From: Arsenicicoccus cauae
GTDB taxonomy: Bacteria > Actinomycetota > Actinomycetes > Actinomycetales > Dermatophilaceae
Reading direction: 5' to 3'
Length of the DNA: 64,000 nucleotides
Assembly (NCBI RefSeq): GCF_009707125.1
Contig: NZ_WLVL01000006.1
Span: forward strand, 1 to 64,000
The position numbers and the translations under genes are program-made. Shown piece by piece: positions 1 to 10,947 of this stretch; the first letter of the stretch is position 1; each line of letters opens with the position of its first letter. The notes below the pieces were generated by a model, which worked only from the letters and a program-made list of their open reading frames with translations, had not been told where the DNA came from and made no database searches.

Positions 1-1
1 C

Positions 2-82
2 TACCTCTCCGAAGGCTCCATGGCCAAGCTCTACCCAACCCGCGATACTGAGACCGTCGCCCTCGAAAAGAGCGACCGGTAG
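2..82 (+). CDS. C-terminal end of an unidentified protein (5' end outside window)
   Basis: An open frame enters from the left edge and ends at a TAG at 80-82, giving 26 residues that finish ALEKSDR. The tail is polar and charged. I do not recognise the family. It could equally be a chance open frame, because only the last 26 codons are visible and no codon-usage test is possible on so short a piece. Confidence 0.25.
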   Translation, partial: YLSEGSMAKLYPTRDTETVALEKSDR

Positions 83-423
83 GCAACGAGCATCACCTCA
101 AAGCCCACCACTCAACGGGGCTCTATCCAGGGTAGTCCGCGTGTGCTTTCGGCTTCTTCCTGACGCCCCGTGGCCCCGGCAGCGTCATTGCGCGTGGACA
201 GGCCGCCCGGGATGAGCGGCGCGATGACAACCGACCCAGAGTGCGGTCCCTGTCCGCGGAGCCATCTGGGTCCAAGGAGGTAGGTCAGTTCCCCTGGGAT
301 CTGGGACCACCCGCCTCCTGGCACCGGTCCACAACTGACCGAGCCTGGAACGGGTCACTGGCCGCTGGGCTCGGCAGGTGCGGCGCCCCGCGATTGGATC
401 GGGTGTCGGAGCTCCTATTGGAC
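83..423. other. Gene-free stretch at the edge of the defence island
   Basis: No convincing gene, RNA or repeat is seen here. Short open frames exist on both strands but carry no recognisable motif. The stretch separates the left-edge reading frame from the decayed restriction-helicase fragment and is probably debris of earlier island rearrangement. Confidence 0.4.
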
Positions 424-663
424 TCAGTCGCCGAGGGGCGGCTCCGGAACGGATCGGACGATCCTCATCGTGTCGACGCTGACGCGGGTGACGCGCTTTA
501 CCAGGTCGATGATGTAGCGAGGGTCGTTGTGTTAGCGGGCCCACTCGTTGGGGTCGTTGACGATGCCGGAGGGCTTGTCGGTCTCGACCTGATATCGGTC
601 GATCAGCCACTCCAGCACGCCGATCTACTGGCCAAGGATCGCACCGCCATCGAACGCGCCGCC
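424..663 (-). pseudogene. C-terminal remnant of a type ISP restriction-modification / DEAD-box helicase protein
   Basis: Read on the minus strand, one frame gives VLEWLIDRYQVETDKPSGIV, then NDPNEW, then DPRYIIDLVKRVTRV, then SVDTMRIV before a TGA at 424-426. This is the characteristic C-terminal tail of type ISP restriction enzymes and the related DEAD/DEAH helicase-methyltransferase proteins (family knowledge). The frame carries two in-frame stops, TAG at 625-627 and TAA at 532-534, and nothing of the nuclease, helicase or methylase domains remains. It is therefore a dead fragment lying just downstream of the intact type I system, evidence that the site has held more than one restriction system. 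The stops and frame are visible; the family assignment rests on recognising the tail. Confidence 0.6.
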
Positions 664-743
664 AGCCAGCGCCTTAGGGCCCTGGAGCGCCACCCGACAC
701 CGGGATGGGGCCGGCCAGCCCACGTCCTGACCATGGAGTGGGT

Positions 744-3700
744 TCAGGCTGACTCGCGCAGCGTTTCCCAGAGCTTCATCATCCCCATGATGGTCAGGAT
801 CTCTTCGCGGGACCGGTCGGCGGCCAGGCGTTCAAGCCCGCGTTGCTGACTGTCGGTGGCCTCGACGATGACCTCCTGGATGGTGTGCCACAAGTCTGGC
901 CCGGAGAAGAAGTCGGGCTTGTTGTTGGCGACTGCTTGAGCGCGCAGGTCCTCGTTCTCGAGCATCTTGCGCAGCACCGTCTCGACCGCGGAGACCTGGT
1001 CGCCGTCGGAGAGGCCGTCGCCGTCGAAGAGGGTGTTGATGTGGGCCAGCACCTCCGACCATGGCACCAGGTCGGCCTCGTGGCGACCGCGGGATCCGGC
1101 TGCGAGGACAGACGCGAGCCCCTCGGCCTGCCCGGTCGCCAGGTCGAGTTCCTGCTCGGGCTGCTTGTGCAGCGCGTGGTGGGTCAGAGTGACATCGGAG
1201 AGGTCGATGGTGTCCTCGTGCCGGTTGGAGTCCTTGAGTGCCTCGGCGAGCAACCGCGCGAAGGTCACACGCTTCTCCAGGTCGACGTCGTCGTAGTCGA
1301 CGATCGAGCCGAGGAAGTCGTAGGTGCCGACGAAGGTGCGGAGGTCGCGGCGGAAGGTGTCGAGCCGGTCGGTCTCGCTGTCGTCACGACTCTGCAGTGC
1401 CCGCCGGTATGCCGTGTTGAACCTCTCCTTGACCGGCGCCAGAGCAGCGGACAGCTTCCCCTGATTGGGCTTGGTGGAGCCGTCGCCCCAGTAGGCCCTC
1501 GCGCAGGTGTCAACGTCGACGTCGTCGAAGAGACCGACACCGGCAAGCTTGTCCCACTGGTCGAAGACGATGTTGGGATCGCTGGCCTGCGTGAGGTAGG
1601 CGCCCTCGTAGTAGACCTTGAACGCGTCGAGGACGTCCTCGGCCTGGTTGACGAAGTCCAGCACATAAGTGGTCTTGCCCGGATACACCCGGTTGAGCCG
1701 GGACAGGGTCTGGACGCACTGCACACCGTCGAGCCGCTTGTCCACATACATCGCGCACAGCAGCGGCTGGTCGAACCCGGTCTGGTACTTGTTCGCCACG
1801 ATCAGCACCTGGTACTCGTCCGTCCCCAGCGCCTCCGGGATGGTGCGGCCGCGCAGGTCTCTGTTCATCGAGTGCTCGGTGAACTCTTCCGGCCCGGACT
1901 CGGAGTCCTCGACGGACCCGGAGAACGCGACCAGGGTCGCCACGTCCGTGAGGTGGTGCTCGGCGATGTACTTGTCCATCGCCAGCTTGTAGCGCACCGC
2001 GGACTTGCGGGAGTCTGTGACGACCATGGCCTTGGCGTTGCCGTCGAGCAGGGGCGCGACGTTGGCGCGGAAGTGCTCGACGATGACAGCGACCTTCTGG
2101 CTGATGTTGTACGGGTGCAGCTTGACCCACTGCATCACCGACCTCATCGCCTTCGACTTGTCGACCGTCTCAGAGTCGTAGTCCTGGCCGCCGTGGACCA
2201 GCCGGAATGCGGTCCGGTAGGTGGTGTAGTACTTGAGTACGTCGAGGATGAAGCCCTCCTCGATGGCTTGCTGCATCGAGTACAAGTGGAACGGGACCTT
2301 GTCGACCTCCTCCCCGGCCTGCGAGGTCCCGAACATCTGCAGCGTCTTGCCCTTCGGGGTCGCGGTGAACGCGAAGAACGACACGTTCGGCAGCGCGCCC
2401 CGCCCCTCGAGCTCGAGCCGGACCAGGTCGTCGACGCCGACCGTGCCGTCCTCGTCGGTGACGTCGTCGAGCACCTTGCCCGACAAGGTCTGTCGCAGCT
2501 TATTGGCCGACTCCCCGGTCTGGGAGGAGTGCGCCTCGTCGATGATCACCGCGAACCGCCTTCCGGCCAGCGCCTTGGACTCCCGGATCGCGTCCAGCGC
2601 GTACGGCACCGTCTGGATCGTGACGACGATGATCGCCCCGCCGTTGGTCAGCGCCTCGGTCAGGGCCTGAGACTTGGAGGAGAACCGCTTGGCGAAGTCG
2701 CTGTCGGTGCCCTGCCCGATCGGCAGCACCACGCCCCGCTTGTGGTCGATCTGGTAGATCGCGTCCTGCAGCTGGTCGTCCAGCACAGTCCGGTCGGTGA
2801 TCACCAGCACCGAGTCGAACACCTTGGTCGAGTCGGCGTCATGCAGGGTGGAGAGCTGGTGCGACAGCCACGCGATCGAGTTGGTCTTGCCCGACCCGGC
2901 CGAGTGCTGCACCAGGTACCGCTGCCCCGGCCCGTGCTTCTTCGCATCGGCCAGGAGCGTGGTGACCACGTCGTGCTGGTGGTACCGCGGGAAGATCACC
3001 GTCGAGGACCGGCTGACCTTGCCCGTCGCCGGGTCCTTGTGCTTGCTCACCTGCACATGCATGAACTTGCCCAGGATGTTCAGCCAGGTGTCCCTTGCCA
3101 GCACCTCTTCCCACAGGTATGCCGTGGCCGCCCCGTGCGGGTTCGGCGGGTTCCCGGCGTGGCCGGCGTTACCACGGTTGAACGGCAGGAAGCGGGTCTC
3201 CGGGCCCTCGAGTCGGGTGGTCATGTAGATCTCGGCGTTGTCCACCGCGAAGTGCACCAGGGCCCGGTGACCAGGCGTCAGCAGCGGCTCTCGGCGCCTG
3301 GTCTTGGGGTCCACCGGCGGACGGTCGTGGCGATACTGGCGGATCGCTTCGTGCACGTCCTGCTGGAACTCGCTCTTCAGCTCGGCGGTGGCGACAGGTA
3401 GCCCGTTGACGAAGAAGACCAGGTCGACCGAGTCGGTCTTGTTCTCCGAGTAGTACAACTGTCGTGCGACGCGCAGCCGGTTCTGGGCATACCGCCTCGT
3501 GGCCGTCGGGTTCATCGACTCCGCCGGCCGGAACTGGCACAGGTCCAGCTGCTTGGTGAACTTGAACCCGTAACGCAACGCCGCCAGGGTGCCGCCACCG
3601 GCGTCGAGGGGACGGTCCAGCGACTCGGCAAGCCGGTCCAGCAGTCGCTCCCGGTCCTTGTCGGTCTTCACCATTGCGGCGAGTGTTTCCGGCTGGGTGG

Positions 3701-3842
3701 CCTCCAGCCAGGCGAACAGGTCATCGGGCCACAGCGCCCGCTTCTTGTCGTAGCCGGTGGAGCCTGGCTCGTAGACCCACTCATGCGCCCCGAGGTGGTC
3801 GCACAACTCGTCCTCGAGCTGCCGCTCATGCTCCACCGCCAC
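744..3842 (-). CDS. hsdR: Type I restriction enzyme HsdR, translocase and endonuclease subunit
   Basis: A protein of 1032 residues, normal for HsdR. It cuts unmethylated DNA after ATP-driven translocation in complex with HsdM and HsdS. An N-terminal PD-(D/E)xK nuclease is seen, with D140 and the pair E154/K156 in the strand ATAELKSE. The superfamily 2 motor follows: Walker A SAGSGKT at 314-320, DEAH at 435-438, FTATP as motif III, and a motif VI segment ending QTLSRLNRVYPGKT. A helical C-terminal HsdM-binding region completes it. The gene lies 3 bases beyond the hsdS stop and is the last gene of the GIY-YIG - hsdM - hsdS - hsdR run. All key residues are present, so the subunit looks functional. 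Confidence 0.95.
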   Translation of the reverse strand: MAVEHERQLEDELCDHLGAHEWVYEPGSTGYDKKRALWPDDLFAWLEATQPETLAAMVKTDKDRERLLDRLAESLDRPLDAGGGTLAALRYGFKFTKQLDLCQFRPAESMNPTATRRYAQNRLRVARQLYYSENKTDSVDLVFFVNGLPVATAELKSEFQQDVHEAIRQYRHDRPPVDPKTRRREPLLTPGHRALVHFAVDNAEIYMTTRLEGPETRFLPFNRGNAGHAGNPPNPHGAATAYLWEEVLARDTWLNILGKFMHVQVSKHKDPATGKVSRSSTVIFPRYHQHDVVTTLLADAKKHGPGQRYLVQHSAGSGKTNSIAWLSHQLSTLHDADSTKVFDSVLVITDRTVLDDQLQDAIYQIDHKRGVVLPIGQGTDSDFAKRFSSKSQALTEALTNGGAIIVVTIQTVPYALDAIRESKALAGRRFAVIIDEAHSSQTGESANKLRQTLSGKVLDDVTDEDGTVGVDDLVRLELEGRGALPNVSFFAFTATPKGKTLQMFGTSQAGEEVDKVPFHLYSMQQAIEEGFILDVLKYYTTYRTAFRLVHGGQDYDSETVDKSKAMRSVMQWVKLHPYNISQKVAVIVEHFRANVAPLLDGNAKAMVVTDSRKSAVRYKLAMDKYIAEHHLTDVATLVAFSGSVEDSESGPEEFTEHSMNRDLRGRTIPEALGTDEYQVLIVANKYQTGFDQPLLCAMYVDKRLDGVQCVQTLSRLNRVYPGKTTYVLDFVNQAEDVLDAFKVYYEGAYLTQASDPNIVFDQWDKLAGVGLFDDVDVDTCARAYWGDGSTKPNQGKLSAALAPVKERFNTAYRRALQSRDDSETDRLDTFRRDLRTFVGTYDFLGSIVDYDDVDLEKRVTFARLLAEALKDSNRHEDTIDLSDVTLTHHALHKQPEQELDLATGQAEGLASVLAAGSRGRHEADLVPWSEVLAHINTLFDGDGLSDGDQVSAVETVLRKMLENEDLRAQAVANNKPDFFSGPDLWHTIQEVIVEATDSQQRGLERLAADRSREEILTIMGMMKLWETLRESA

Positions 3843-3845
3843 GCC

Positions 3846-5050
3846 TCAGCCCGCCTTCCCGTAGGTGGTGACGTCCAACCTGCCCTTGACCGCCGCCGTG
3901 ATCAAGGCCGCACGCCGCTCCTTCAGGTTGGCGCTCAGCTCCTGTGCCTTGCCCACCATCGCATCAACTTTGGGCGCGTCCTCCTTCAACGCCCGCGTCA
4001 CCGCGATCTGAGACGCCACGGGCGGCAATGACATCGGCAAGTTGAGCAAGTCCTCCTTGCTGACGTTCTGCATCGAGTGACTGGCCCCTGTTGCCTCCAG
4101 TTCGATCGCCTGACGCATGCGGGAAGTCCCAAGAAGCGTCGAGACGAACCAGGGATCGGCGACCCGTGGATCCACCGTGATCGCATACGTCTTGTCGCTC
4201 AGCATCAGTCGCGGGTACTCATCCTCCACCACCGCGGCACTCCCCACGAGGTCCTTCGTGCTTGCTCGCGATATCACGATCTCTCCGCGTCGGACGACGG
4301 CCTCGACGCGCGGTTCCACGTCAGCGGGGAGCAGCTTGTTCTCATCGGGCCGGAAGACCCCACCGTTGACACAGCCGGTCTTAAGCACGCCCCATTCGGT
4401 GACCCCGTCGGCTGGGACGGACTCGCACTGCGGGCTCGACCCCTGCCGCATCTCCGTCGCGAAGTGCTTGAGGCGTGTCCCAGACGAAGGATCGAGCACG
4501 GCCTCCACGGCCTGCGCGATCGATGACCGGTGGCGTTCGCGGAGGCGGGCGACCAGAGCATCCTGCTTGGCGACGAGCGCGTCGATCTTCGCTGTCTCAC
4601 GGTCCAGGAAGTCCACGATCACCGAAGCGCCCTCGATGCCAGGCCACGAAACTGTGGCGTGCAGGATCTGCGAGGCAGAGAGATGCTTGACCGTCGTGGC
4701 GTAGGTGACAGCGTTGATGGCCTCGAGTTCCTGCGGCAAGGCGTACAGGAGGAACCGAGCCGTGATTGCGTCCGTCCGCAGCAATGCCACCCGCTGATTG
4801 AGAAGCGCGTCCTCAGCTCCCAACCACTGACCGACCTTGAAGTCGCCGTCCATGCCTACGACCACGTCGCCACGCACAACCTTCGCGGCTTCGACGAACT
4901 CGCCGGTGTAGCGGATCTCTGTGGCGTCCGCTCCCACGTCTCGGATCCGAAGCAGCGGATAGCCGTTAGAGGTGTCGAACCGTTCGGAGTCGAACGGGTA
5001 GCCGTTCACCACTTCGGCGAGGTGCTGGACCCGGACCGGCTTGAAGCCGC

Positions 5051-5054
<4 letters not shown>
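3846..5054 (-). CDS. hsdS: Type I restriction-modification specificity subunit HsdS
   Basis: A protein of 402 residues that would set the bipartite target sequence for methylation and cleavage. It has the usual layout: an N-terminal target-recognition domain (about 1-150), a central conserved helical spacer (about 150-190, DFLDRETAKIDALVAKQDAL), a second target-recognition domain (about 195-345) and a C-terminal spacer helix. The ATG overlaps the hsdM stop by 4 bases (ATGA), so the two are translationally coupled. Target-recognition domains vary too much to read the target site from sequence. Both domains are complete and no frame damage is seen. Confidence 0.92.
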
Positions 5055-7063
<2,009 letters not shown>

Positions 7064-7176
7064 CCTCGCCCATCACCGAAGAGCCTCTGCGCAGCGGCCT
7101 TCCCGCGCCGCGACAGTTGCCGATTCACTGCTCGACAGATCGGCGTTGGACACCGGTCGCGCACCTGGTGGTTCCG

Positions 7177-7986
7177 TCAGTTGCGGTTGAGCCCGTGTCG
7201 GCGGGAGTCGAGTGCACGCTTGTAGTGGCTCTCGGCGGCGTTGATCTCCCGCGTCGGCGTGGCAGGGTCAAACACGCGCAGCACCGAGAAACGGAAAGTC
7301 ATCGGGTCCCGTCCCTTGAGCTCCACGTTCCCTCCGTGGCCGTTGGCCGCGTAGGCAGTCCAGCGCTGCAGCACACTCGCGGTGCCGTCTGCCTTGCCGA
7401 CGTACTGTCGACCGTCCCGGGTGTCGGTGATGAGGTAGATGCCCATGACCGATGAGAGCGCGGTTCGCCAGGTGGCGTACCGGTGCTCACGGACCACCGC
7501 CTGCAGCTGTGAGTAGTCCAACGTGAGCGCGTCGAAGCCGGGGAACCTCACAGGCTCGGCGTCGGCGATCTCCATGACCGGATAGCGCGCCGCCGTCGTG
7601 GCCTTGAGCGCCCAGGTGCGCGGTGACCTCCAACCGATCACCAGACGTGACTGCAGGTCGCTCAGCTGGTCCGACCGCTCCAGGTCGAACGTGCGCCTGA
7701 CGCCGTCGTTGGAAGTCTCACCATGACTCCGGACCACCGACCACAGGCGAGCACGGTCACCGCCCTCGGGCAGGAACACCACCCAGACGCCGGGCGGTGC
7801 GGCCGGGAAGGCGCGGGTGTTGGCCGACTGATTGCTGGTGTAACCCATGATCTCAGCATCAGAGGAGTCCCCGTGGATCCCCGCTGATCCGTCCCCGTGC
7901 TCACGCACGTAGGCGTGCCGAATCACCAACGCCTCCAACGGGTCGATACCGGCGCTGTCCATGACCTGCGCGAACGTAAGCGTCAT
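7177..7986 (-). CDS. GIY-YIG endonuclease-domain protein linked to the type I R-M genes
   Basis: A protein of 269 residues from the ATG at 7986, chosen because GGAGG sits 7 bases upstream; a longer frame starts at 8028. The C-terminal third is a GIY-YIG nuclease: GIYLIT at 182-187, YVGK at 195-198, R208, E252 and N267 fit the Tyr-Tyr-Arg-Glu-Asn catalytic set of the superfamily. The N-terminal 180 residues form a separate domain that I cannot name; it is mixed alpha/beta with no transmembrane segment and probably recognises DNA or a modified base. It is the first gene of the run leading into hsdM-hsdS-hsdR, which suggests an accessory restriction activity. The nuclease fold is clear; its place in defence is inferred from position. 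Confidence 0.8.
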   Translation of the reverse strand: MTLTFAQVMDSAGIDPLEALVIRHAYVREHGDGSAGIHGDSSDAEIMGYTSNQSANTRAFPAAPPGVWVVFLPEGGDRARLWSVVRSHGETSNDGVRRTFDLERSDQLSDLQSRLVIGWRSPRTWALKATTAARYPVMEIADAEPVRFPGFDALTLDYSQLQAVVREHRYATWRTALSSVMGIYLITDTRDGRQYVGKADGTASVLQRWTAYAANGHGGNVELKGRDPMTFRFSVLRVFDPATPTREINAAESHYKRALDSRRHGLNRN

Positions 7987-8075
7987 AGGCCTGCCTCCGT
8001 GTCGATCAGCACACCGCTGAAGCAACACTCATAACGAAAAATGATGAAGATCGCTCTTACGGATAACCGTGGGGA

Positions 8076-8103
8076 ATGTTACATAGGGACGGTCGCTGCG
8101 CAA
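8076..8103 (-). promoter_or_regulatory. Candidate promoter for the GIY-YIG - hsdMSR run
   Basis: Read on the minus strand, TTGCGC (8098-8103) and TAACAT (8076-8081) are 16 bases apart in the AT-richer gap 8029-8194. The gap is the only sizeable spacer upstream of the defence run. The assignment is by sequence likeness only. Confidence 0.3.
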
Positions 8104-8194
8104 GATTGGCTGCATCTCGACATGAGACATGAACGACGAATAGTCCAATCGACACGCCGTCCGGCGACTATGCAACATACGAGCGATCTCGACA

Positions 8195-10831
8195 CTAAAA
8201 GTTGGTGGCCATGTTGGTGAAGCGGGAGTAGTGGCCCTGGAAGGCGACCACGATCGTGCCAGTGGGACCGTTTCGGTGCTTGGCCACGATCACGTCAGCC
8301 TCGCCCTCGCGGGGAGATTCCTTCTCGTACATCGACTCTCGGTGCAGCAGCACGACCATGTCGGCATCCTGCTCGATCGAGCCCGATTCGCGCAGGTCGG
8401 AGACCATCGGCTTCTTGTCGGTGCGCTGCTCGGGCCCACGGTTCAGCTGCGACAAGGCGATGACCGGCACCTCGATCTCCTTGGCCAGGAGCTTGAGGGC
8501 GCGGGAGAACTCCGAGACCTCCTGCTGGCGGGACTCGACGCGCTTGCCGGAGCTCATCAGCTGCAGGTAGTCGATGACCACGAGCTTGAGGTTGTTGCGC
8601 TGCTTGAGCCGGCGGCACTTGGCGCGGATCTCCATGAGGGACATGTTGGGCGAGTCGTCGATGAAGAACGGCGCCTCGCTGAGCCGCCCGGTCGTGCGGG
8701 CGATCTTGGTCCAGTCGTCGTCCTGCAGCTCGCCCTTGCGCAGCTTCTGCAGCTGGATCGAGGCCTCGGCCGAGAGCAAACGCATGGTGATCTCGGTCTT
8801 GCTCATCTCGAGGCTGAACAGGACGGTGGCCTGCTGGTTGTGGATCGCCGCCGACCGCGCGATGTCAAGCGCGAGCGTGGAGTTGTGGGTCGGGATCATT
8901 GACCTGCCGGCGAGATACAGGTGGTCGTCGTTGCTCACCTGGATGCAGCGCACGGGCACCGAGGCGATGGGCTTCACCTTCGTGATGAAGCGGGAGTTTC
9001 TCCGCTGGAACTGGCGGCGACGAAGCTCCTTGTGCAGCAGCCTCTTGCGCTCCAGCACGAACACGTCCTCGTCCGAGGAGAAGGTGATCGTGAAGGCCGT
9101 CGAGCTTGCCGCCGAGCGGCCGCGCACCTTCTTGCGGCACATGCCACTTCGGTAGCCCAAGCCGGAGATGAGTTCATGTACGTCCTCGGCGAGGCGCAGG
9201 CTGGTGGTGGTGAATTGCACGCACCCGCCTGCAGACACGGTCCCGTCGGTGTCGAGGAGGCCAGCCAGCAGGGCGCGCCGCTGGGACTCGCTGGCCCGCT
9301 GGTACTCAACGGGGATGTGCTTGTCGCCGAGGACGCCGATCGTCCGGAGGCGGGCCTGGAGGGTTCCATGATGCTTCCGGCATGCCATGCACTGGCGGCC
9401 CGTCGTGGTGGGGCCGCCGCAGTCGGGGCAGACTGGCGTGGCGATCGGCTTCTGAAACGCCTTGAGGCGCCCCCCGCACGACTTGCCACACGTCCTGACG
9501 TAGGCAACGGGGTTGGTGAACGACGTCCCACACACGGCGCAGCTCCTCTGCTCAGCGACCACCTCGGTGGCGAGCTGCATGAGATAGCGCATCGGGGACG
9601 ACGTCTTGGTCACGACCAGTCCATCGGCCTCGAGCCTCATCACGATCTCGGGGTCCGCCATCATGATCTGCGCAGCAGCAGACGTCCCGTCTCCCAGCCA
9701 GGCCCCCAGCGTGTACGGCTGGACCAGGAGCTCCCGCTCCGCGAGGGCGAGCGCAGCCGCCAGCGGCACGCTGTGGTTGAGGCGTGCGTCGGCTGTGCCC
9801 GTGCGCACCGTCGCAGCAATCTCCTCCGTGGTCCGGATCGCGGCGAACGTCCGCTGATTGCGCTGACCGTTCCTGCCGTCACGAGCGGCCTGAAGAGACT
9901 TGCGGCTGGCGCGCGTATCCGTCAGCCACTGGTGCTGGGCATCGGCCACGATGGTCGAGCCGTCCGAGAAGGACACCTCGTAGCAGGGTCGGTCGGTCAT
10001 GACCTCGGTCGCAGCGACCACGCGGGTCGGACGACCGTCGGCCCCAATGACCTCGTCACCGACCTGAACCTCACCCATCGTGGTCCAGCCGGCCGGCGTC
10101 ACGAGGGGGGTGTCGAGCGCAAGCGCCTTGCCGACGGCCGGTCGAGCGGCGATCACGATCATCTGGCCGGGGTGCAGACCGTTGGTGAGCTGGTCGAGCT
10201 CGGTGAAGCCGGTGGGCACGCCGACCATCTCGCCGTTCTTGCCCGAGGCGTGCTCGATCTCGTCGATCGTGGCCTCGAGCACCTCGCCGACAGCGATGTA
10301 GTCCTCGCCGCCGCGCTTGTCGGCGACCTGGTAGACCTCGGCCTGCGCGGCGTTGACGATGTCCTCGACGTCGCCGCCCTGGCCATAGCCCATCTGCACG
10401 ATGCGCGTGCCCGCGTCGACGAGGCGCCTCAGGACGGCGCGCTCCTGCACGATCTCGGCGTAGTAGCCCGCGTTGGCCGCCGTCGGCACGGCGTCGATCA
10501 GCTGGTGCAGGTAGGCCTGGCCGCCGATGCGCTGGATCTCGCCGCGCTTGGTGAGCTCGTCGGCGACGGTGATGGCGTCGGCCGGCTCGCCGCGACCGTA
10601 GAGGTCGATGATCGCCTCGTAGATCGTCTCGTGCGCGGGGCGATAGAAGTCGAGCCCGCGCAGCGTCTCGACGCAGTCGGCGATCGCGTCCTTGGACAGC
10701 ATCATCGAGCCGAGGACGGACTGCTCCGCGTGCACGTCCTGGGGCGGCACGCGGTCGTCGCCACCGCCCCCACCAGGTCCCCCCACCGCGGGGCCGTAGT
10801 CCCGACGGTCGTCCAGCTCGGCGATCGACAC
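8195..10831 (-). CDS. dnaB: Replicative DNA helicase DnaB, precursor with an intein in the P-loop
   Basis: The precursor is 878 residues. Removal of the intein at residues 236-650 leaves about 463, normal for DnaB. The mature protein is the hexameric fork helicase. An N-terminal DnaB domain (about 32-135) precedes the RecA-like helicase domain; Walker A is rebuilt as ARPAVGK plus STLALD across the splice site, and Walker B is LVVIDYLQLM. The start is a GTG at 10831 with GAGGGAG six bases upstream. Helicase activity depends on splicing, because the intein splits the ATP-binding lysine from the following Ser-Thr. The promoter region holds a cluster of DnaA boxes. The usual neighbours rpsF, ssb, rpsR and rplI are not seen in this window. 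Confidence 0.97.
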   Translation of the reverse strand: MSIAELDDRRDYGPAVGGPGGGGGDDRVPPQDVHAEQSVLGSMMLSKDAIADCVETLRGLDFYRPAHETIYEAIIDLYGRGEPADAITVADELTKRGEIQRIGGQAYLHQLIDAVPTAANAGYYAEIVQERAVLRRLVDAGTRIVQMGYGQGGDVEDIVNAAQAEVYQVADKRGGEDYIAVGEVLEATIDEIEHASGKNGEMVGVPTGFTELDQLTNGLHPGQMIVIAARPAVGKALALDTPLVTPAGWTTMGEVQVGDEVIGADGRPTRVVAATEVMTDRPCYEVSFSDGSTIVADAQHQWLTDTRASRKSLQAARDGRNGQRNQRTFAAIRTTEEIAATVRTGTADARLNHSVPLAAALALAERELLVQPYTLGAWLGDGTSAAAQIMMADPEIVMRLEADGLVVTKTSSPMRYLMQLATEVVAEQRSCAVCGTSFTNPVAYVRTCGKSCGGRLKAFQKPIATPVCPDCGGPTTTGRQCMACRKHHGTLQARLRTIGVLGDKHIPVEYQRASESQRRALLAGLLDTDGTVSAGGCVQFTTTSLRLAEDVHELISGLGYRSGMCRKKVRGRSAASSTAFTITFSSDEDVFVLERKRLLHKELRRRQFQRRNSRFITKVKPIASVPVRCIQVSNDDHLYLAGRSMIPTHNSTLALDIARSAAIHNQQATVLFSLEMSKTEITMRLLSAEASIQLQKLRKGELQDDDWTKIARTTGRLSEAPFFIDDSPNMSLMEIRAKCRRLKQRNNLKLVVIDYLQLMSSGKRVESRQQEVSEFSRALKLLAKEIEVPVIALSQLNRGPEQRTDKKPMVSDLRESGSIEQDADMVVLLHRESMYEKESPREGEADVIVAKHRNGPTGTIVVAFQGHYSRFTNMATNF
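8882..10126 (-). mobile_element. DnaB intein, class 3 type, with LAGLIDADG homing endonuclease and Cys-rich insert
   Basis: The insert is 415 residues (A236-N650 of the precursor), lying between the P-loop Lys and Ser. It begins with Ala, not Cys or Ser, and ends Thr-His-Asn followed by Ser. The Trp in AQHQWLTD (block B), the Cys in VRCIQV (block F) and the Thr in PTHN (block G) match the Trp-Cys-Thr set that defines class 3 inteins, in which the block F Cys is the first nucleophile (family knowledge; mycobacterial and phage DnaB inteins are examples). Two LAGLIDADG motifs are seen, LGAWLGDG and LLAGLLDTDG. Between them lie four CxxC/CxxxC-type pairs (430-484), unusual for this enzyme type. 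The endonuclease acidic residues are intact. Confidence 0.92.
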
Positions 10832-10947
10832 GTCCGCTCCCTCGTCCTAGCCCTGCGCTGCCCGGTCCCTGCTCGTCAGTCCACCACCGACCTCTGACAG
10901 ACCCTCCACCGGCGCCTCCGAGGCCCCCTGGGAGGGCCTCGCGCGCG

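Noticed and set aside
843-3401. Long open frame of 852 codons on the plus strand
   Set aside because: It is the antisense of hsdR; high GC keeps opposite frames open. The translation is Val/Leu/Gly/Arg-rich without motifs, while hsdR has every expected motif.
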